A stretch of 16,697 nt of DNA from an uncultured Oscillospiraceae bacterium (GTDB lineage Bacteria > Bacillota > Clostridia > Oscillospirales > Oscillospiraceae), in NCBI GenBank assembly GCA_910579725.1, contig CAJTUD010000062.1, forward strand, positions 1-16,697. The letters run 5' to 3'. Positions within the stretch are counted from its first letter, which is position 1. Every line of letters begins with the position of its first letter. The notes under the pieces were generated by a model, which was not told the DNA's origin, made no database searches, and saw nothing but the letters and a program-made list of their open reading frames with translations. The position numbers and the translations under genes were made by a program. Shown here piece after piece: positions 14,811-16,697 of the stretch.

Positions 14811-15305
14811 ATGACCCAGACCAAAAATTTATGCGCACAAATACCCATCGCCCTCCACACCCAGGTTTGCGAGGCCAGAGAGCAGTCTGGCCTGACCACA
14901 GCGGAGTACATCACCAACCTGCTCATCGAATACTTCGAAATGAAAGGAAACGGAGGTAAGACGATCATGGCAAACAACTCTCGGACGATGGCCTTCCAGA
15001 TCCCGGAGGACCTGTTCCAGCGGATCAAGGCGCACCTGGAGCGTGAGACAGCCCGCACTGGCCGTAAGCTGACGCAGAGGGAGTTCGTGCTGGGCCTGAT
15101 CGAGGAGGCCCTGGAGACGGCGGAGCAGCAAGCCGTGGAGGATACCCCGGAGCTGGAGGAGGGGCCGTCCAGCGAGGAAGCCGGTACGGGCCTCTGTGAG
15201 CCCCCTTCCGAGGGCAGCGGCCTCCACACCCAGGAGGTCCCCAGCCAGGGCGGTGAGGAGCCGTGTGAGGCAGGTGAGGGCCTCCCTGCCGCCCAGAACG
15301 AATAG
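14811..15305 (+). CDS. Tandem ribbon-helix-helix protein with acidic tail
   Basis: A 164-residue protein I cannot name. It appears to hold two RHH-like units: residues 5-44 (NLCAQIPIALHTQ... then TTAEYITNLLIEYFE) and residues 53-104 (RTMAFQIPEDLFQRIK... then TQREFVLGLIEEALE). From about 105 to the end it is a low-complexity tail rich in Glu, Gly, Pro and Ser, with several Cys residues. The ATG at 14811 has GGAGG 8 nt upstream, inside the preceding gene. An internal ATG at 14968 with a GGAGG-type site 11 nt before it could give a shorter product with only the second unit. The longer antisense frames here lack starts of this quality. A DNA-binding regulatory or partition role is inferred. Confidence 0.8.
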   Translation: MTQTKNLCAQIPIALHTQVCEAREQSGLTTAEYITNLLIEYFEMKGNGGKTIMANNSRTMAFQIPEDLFQRIKAHLERETARTGRKLTQREFVLGLIEEALETAEQQAVEDTPELEEGPSSEEAGTGLCEPPSEGSGLHTQEVPSQGGEEPCEAGEGLPAAQNE

Positions 15306-15307
15306 CA

Positions 15308-15354
15308 GCAGAGCGGTCCAGGCCAATCTGATGGGATGGCCTGGACCGCTCTGC
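15308..15354. repeat. Perfect 18-bp inverted repeat between genes
   Basis: Arms 15308-15325 and 15337-15354 pair perfectly over 18 bases, with an 11-nt loop. It begins 3 nt after a stop codon and ends about 16 nt before the next ribosome binding site. There is no T-run, so a standard terminator is unlikely; an RNA processing or stability hairpin, or a protein-binding palindrome, is possible. Confidence 0.85.
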
Positions 15355-15382
15355 GCACACAGGACATAAAAAGGAGAACACC

Positions 15383-16201
15383 ATGAATCAAAATGAACGT
15401 ATGCTCCCCGGAGATCCCCAGAAGAAAACCTACATGAGCGACCAGGAGTTTACTGCGCACATGGAGGAGCTGATCTCCACACCCAACGCGGAGGCCAACC
15501 ACAACCTGCTGGACCTTGCCAACAGCCTCTGGTTCGAGCTGAAGGAGGACTTGTATCACACCTTCTCCTTTATCTCCCGCCACTTCAGCCCGGAGGTGCT
15601 GCAGAACGTGTACGATCTGTGCGGGGACCCGAAAAATGGCTTTCTGCCGTGGGAGCTGCTGGGTGCGGCGATTTATCTCCAGACGGGGACGCCCCCGCCG
15701 GAAACCAGGAAAGACGAGTGGAATGCGGAGTGGAAAGAACTCCAGATCCTGTCCACACCGCAGAGCCCTGACACGATCAGCTCCATGGGGAGCTGTACGG
15801 TGCGGGAGCATGGAAAGGAAACGCGGTTCTACACCATCCACTTCGGGCAGTTCGATCCCCTGGAGCTGCTGAGCAAGTCGGAAGCCCTGGCCAAGAGCAG
15901 AGGTATCACCGTGACGGAGGCTATGCAGCAGATCGATTACGATATGCAGCTGGGCTATGTGACAGCCGACAAGGCTGTCTGCGGCCCGGAGTCCATCATG
16001 GCGGAGAAGCTGTCCCAGCTGATGTCCACCAGCCCCATCACTGCCGCCCACATTACCATCGATGTGGATGGCGGGAGCATCGAGGTCAAAATGAATCCGC
16101 TATGGAGGAAGTTGCGGGATGGGAGAGAGACCAGCCCGCCTGTGCGGCAGCACTCTGGCCGGAAGCAGTCTCCCAAGCCCAAAACCCAGCCGGACAGATG
16201 A
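15383..16201 (+). CDS. Hypothetical protein of the mobile element, 272 aa
   Basis: I do not recognise this family. The protein is probably soluble: no signal peptide or membrane segment is seen. The first half is mostly helical and acidic with aromatic patches (LWFELKEDLYHTFSFI). The middle has a beta-rich stretch (SCTVREHGKETRFYTIHFGQFD), the third quarter a helix pair (LSKSEALAKSRGITVTEAMQ), and the last part a strand segment (AHITIDVDGG) before a basic tail rich in Pro, Ser and Lys. The ATG at 15383 has AAGGAG 6 nt upstream. Long hairpins flank it on both sides. Its position between RHH proteins and a primase-like protein suggests a role in maintenance of the element. Confidence 0.8.
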   Translation: MNQNERMLPGDPQKKTYMSDQEFTAHMEELISTPNAEANHNLLDLANSLWFELKEDLYHTFSFISRHFSPEVLQNVYDLCGDPKNGFLPWELLGAAIYLQTGTPPPETRKDEWNAEWKELQILSTPQSPDTISSMGSCTVREHGKETRFYTIHFGQFDPLELLSKSEALAKSRGITVTEAMQQIDYDMQLGYVTADKAVCGPESIMAEKLSQLMSTSPITAAHITIDVDGGSIEVKMNPLWRKLRDGRETSPPVRQHSGRKQSPKPKTQPDR

Positions 16202-16238
16202 CCGGCCCGGTCAGGCAATCCAATACCACATCGAACAG

Positions 16239-16290
16239 ACAGCCCGGAGGGTACCCTGAACCATCAGAGTACCCTCCGGGCTGTTTTGCG
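16239..16290 (+). terminator. 16-bp hairpin terminator or attenuator
   Basis: Arms 16239-16254 and 16269-16284 pair perfectly over 16 bases, and an inner 4-bp stem (ctga with tcag) closes on ACCA. The T-rich tail TTTTGCGTTTTGG follows. It lies 37 nt after the stop of the 272-aa gene and 14 nt before the ribosome binding site of the next one, so it may partly stop transcription between two genes that face the same way. Confidence 0.75.
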
Positions 16291-16304
16291 TTTTGGATAA
16301 GGAG

Positions 16305-16697
16305 GTGAGCGACACGAAACAAAACACAGCCTTTCGTTTCACGGACGAGCAGATGGCTGCCGCCAAGAGGACAGACCTGCCGGATCTGCTGAAACACCTG
16401 GGCTACAGCGTCCGGAGGGTGGGCAGCCGGTACCACACCACCAGGGAGATGGACAGTATCCGCATCAAGGACCGGCGAACCTGGAAACGGTACTCCAACA
16501 GCACTGGCGGGGACGCCATCACATTCCTGCAGGAGTTCTGCGGCAAGGATTTCCGGGAGGCGGTGAACTACCTGCTGGAGTTCAATGGATGCCGCACCAG
16601 GGACTCCCCCGCCCCGCGCCCCCAACCTGTTCAAACGAAGGAGAAACCCGCCTTTGCCCTGCCCATCGCCCACGCAGACCAGCGGCGGGTGTTTGCC
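16305..16697 (+). CDS. Primase-like (DUF3991/TOPRIM type) protein, 5' part
   Basis: The open frame runs off the right edge, giving 131 codons. The stretch DLPDLLKHLGY...VGSRYHT...STGGDAITFLQEF...FREAVNYLLEF follows the layout of the N-terminal zinc domain of DnaG primase (GrnYkalCPFH...GGDAisFl...FpEAvkyL), but the cysteine ligands are absent. This is the N-terminal half usual in the DUF3991/TOPRIM proteins of clostridial conjugative elements; the TOPRIM part would lie beyond the window. The start is uncertain. A perfect AAGGAGGTGA is at 16299-16308, but the codon at the ideal distance is ACG (16314). GTG at 16305 overlaps this site, and the next ATG is 16353. I give the GTG as the left bound. 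Confidence 0.72.
   Translation, partial: MSDTKQNTAFRFTDEQMAAAKRTDLPDLLKHLGYSVRRVGSRYHTTREMDSIRIKDRRTWKRYSNSTGGDAITFLQEFCGKDFREAVNYLLEFNGCRTRDSPAPRPQPVQTKEKPAFALPIAHADQRRVFA

Noticed and set aside
14807..16051. 414-codon minus-strand open frame opposite the element genes
   Set aside because: The plus-strand genes have good ribosome binding sites, tight coupling and plausible folds. The antisense frame crosses a gene boundary and a perfect hairpin.
1..16697. CRISPR array or insertion sequence
   Set aside because: No regularly spaced direct repeats and no transposase-like coding sequence were seen on either strand.

Overview
The window looks like a chromosomal segment of a high-GC gut clostridium, probably Oscillospirales (Flavonifractor, Lawsonibacter or Oscillibacter type). 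This is inferred from gene content (single-chain GlyRS under a T-box, gdpP-rplI-dnaB, tilS-hpt-ftsH), strong AGGAGG ribosome binding sites and frequent TTG/GTG starts; no taxonomic marker was compared. From about 14.25 kb onward the sequence is the left part of a mobile element, probably an integrative and conjugative element, next to a tRNA-Arg gene.

Layout. (1) 88-2217, minus strand: promoter, glycine T-box leader with specifier GGC, a small unrecognised membrane protein, glycyl-tRNA synthetase, then a terminator. (2) 2296-3240, plus strand: promoter and a HAD-IIB phosphatase, convergent with and overlapping mtaB. (3) 3191-4486, minus strand: mtaB (tRNA ms2t6A methylthiotransferase), preceded by a gap with a very long palindrome. 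(4) 4818-13913, minus strand: a long, tightly packed run read from one clear promoter, in transcription order gdpP, a GNAT acetyltransferase, rplI, dnaB, tilS, hpt, ftsH and a second GNAT gene. (5) 13959-14305, plus strand: promoter, tRNA-Arg(CCG) and terminator. (6) 14306-16697, plus strand: accessory DNA with an orphan terminator, a 54-aa ribbon-helix-helix (RHH) protein, a 164-aa tandem-RHH protein with an acidic tail, a 272-aa protein of unknown function, and the start of a primase-like/DUF3991-type protein cut by the window edge. Two of the element's gene gaps contain near-perfect long hairpins, and a third lies upstream of its first gene.

How the genes fit together. The core part is translation and housekeeping: charging tRNA-Gly, modifying tRNA (MtaB at A37, TilS lysidine in tRNA-Ile), ribosomal protein L9, the replicative helicase, purine salvage, membrane protein quality control and c-di-AMP turnover. 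The T-box links glyS and the upstream membrane protein to glycine tRNA charging. The accessory part has the composition expected of the replication/maintenance end of a conjugative element: small DNA-binding RHH proteins followed by a primase-like protein.

No wholly new system is proven here. The best leads are the T-box-controlled membrane protein, the three-RHH block with its hairpins at the tRNA-Arg boundary, the 82-nt nested palindrome before mtaB, and the unusual start and missing zinc ligands of the primase-like protein.
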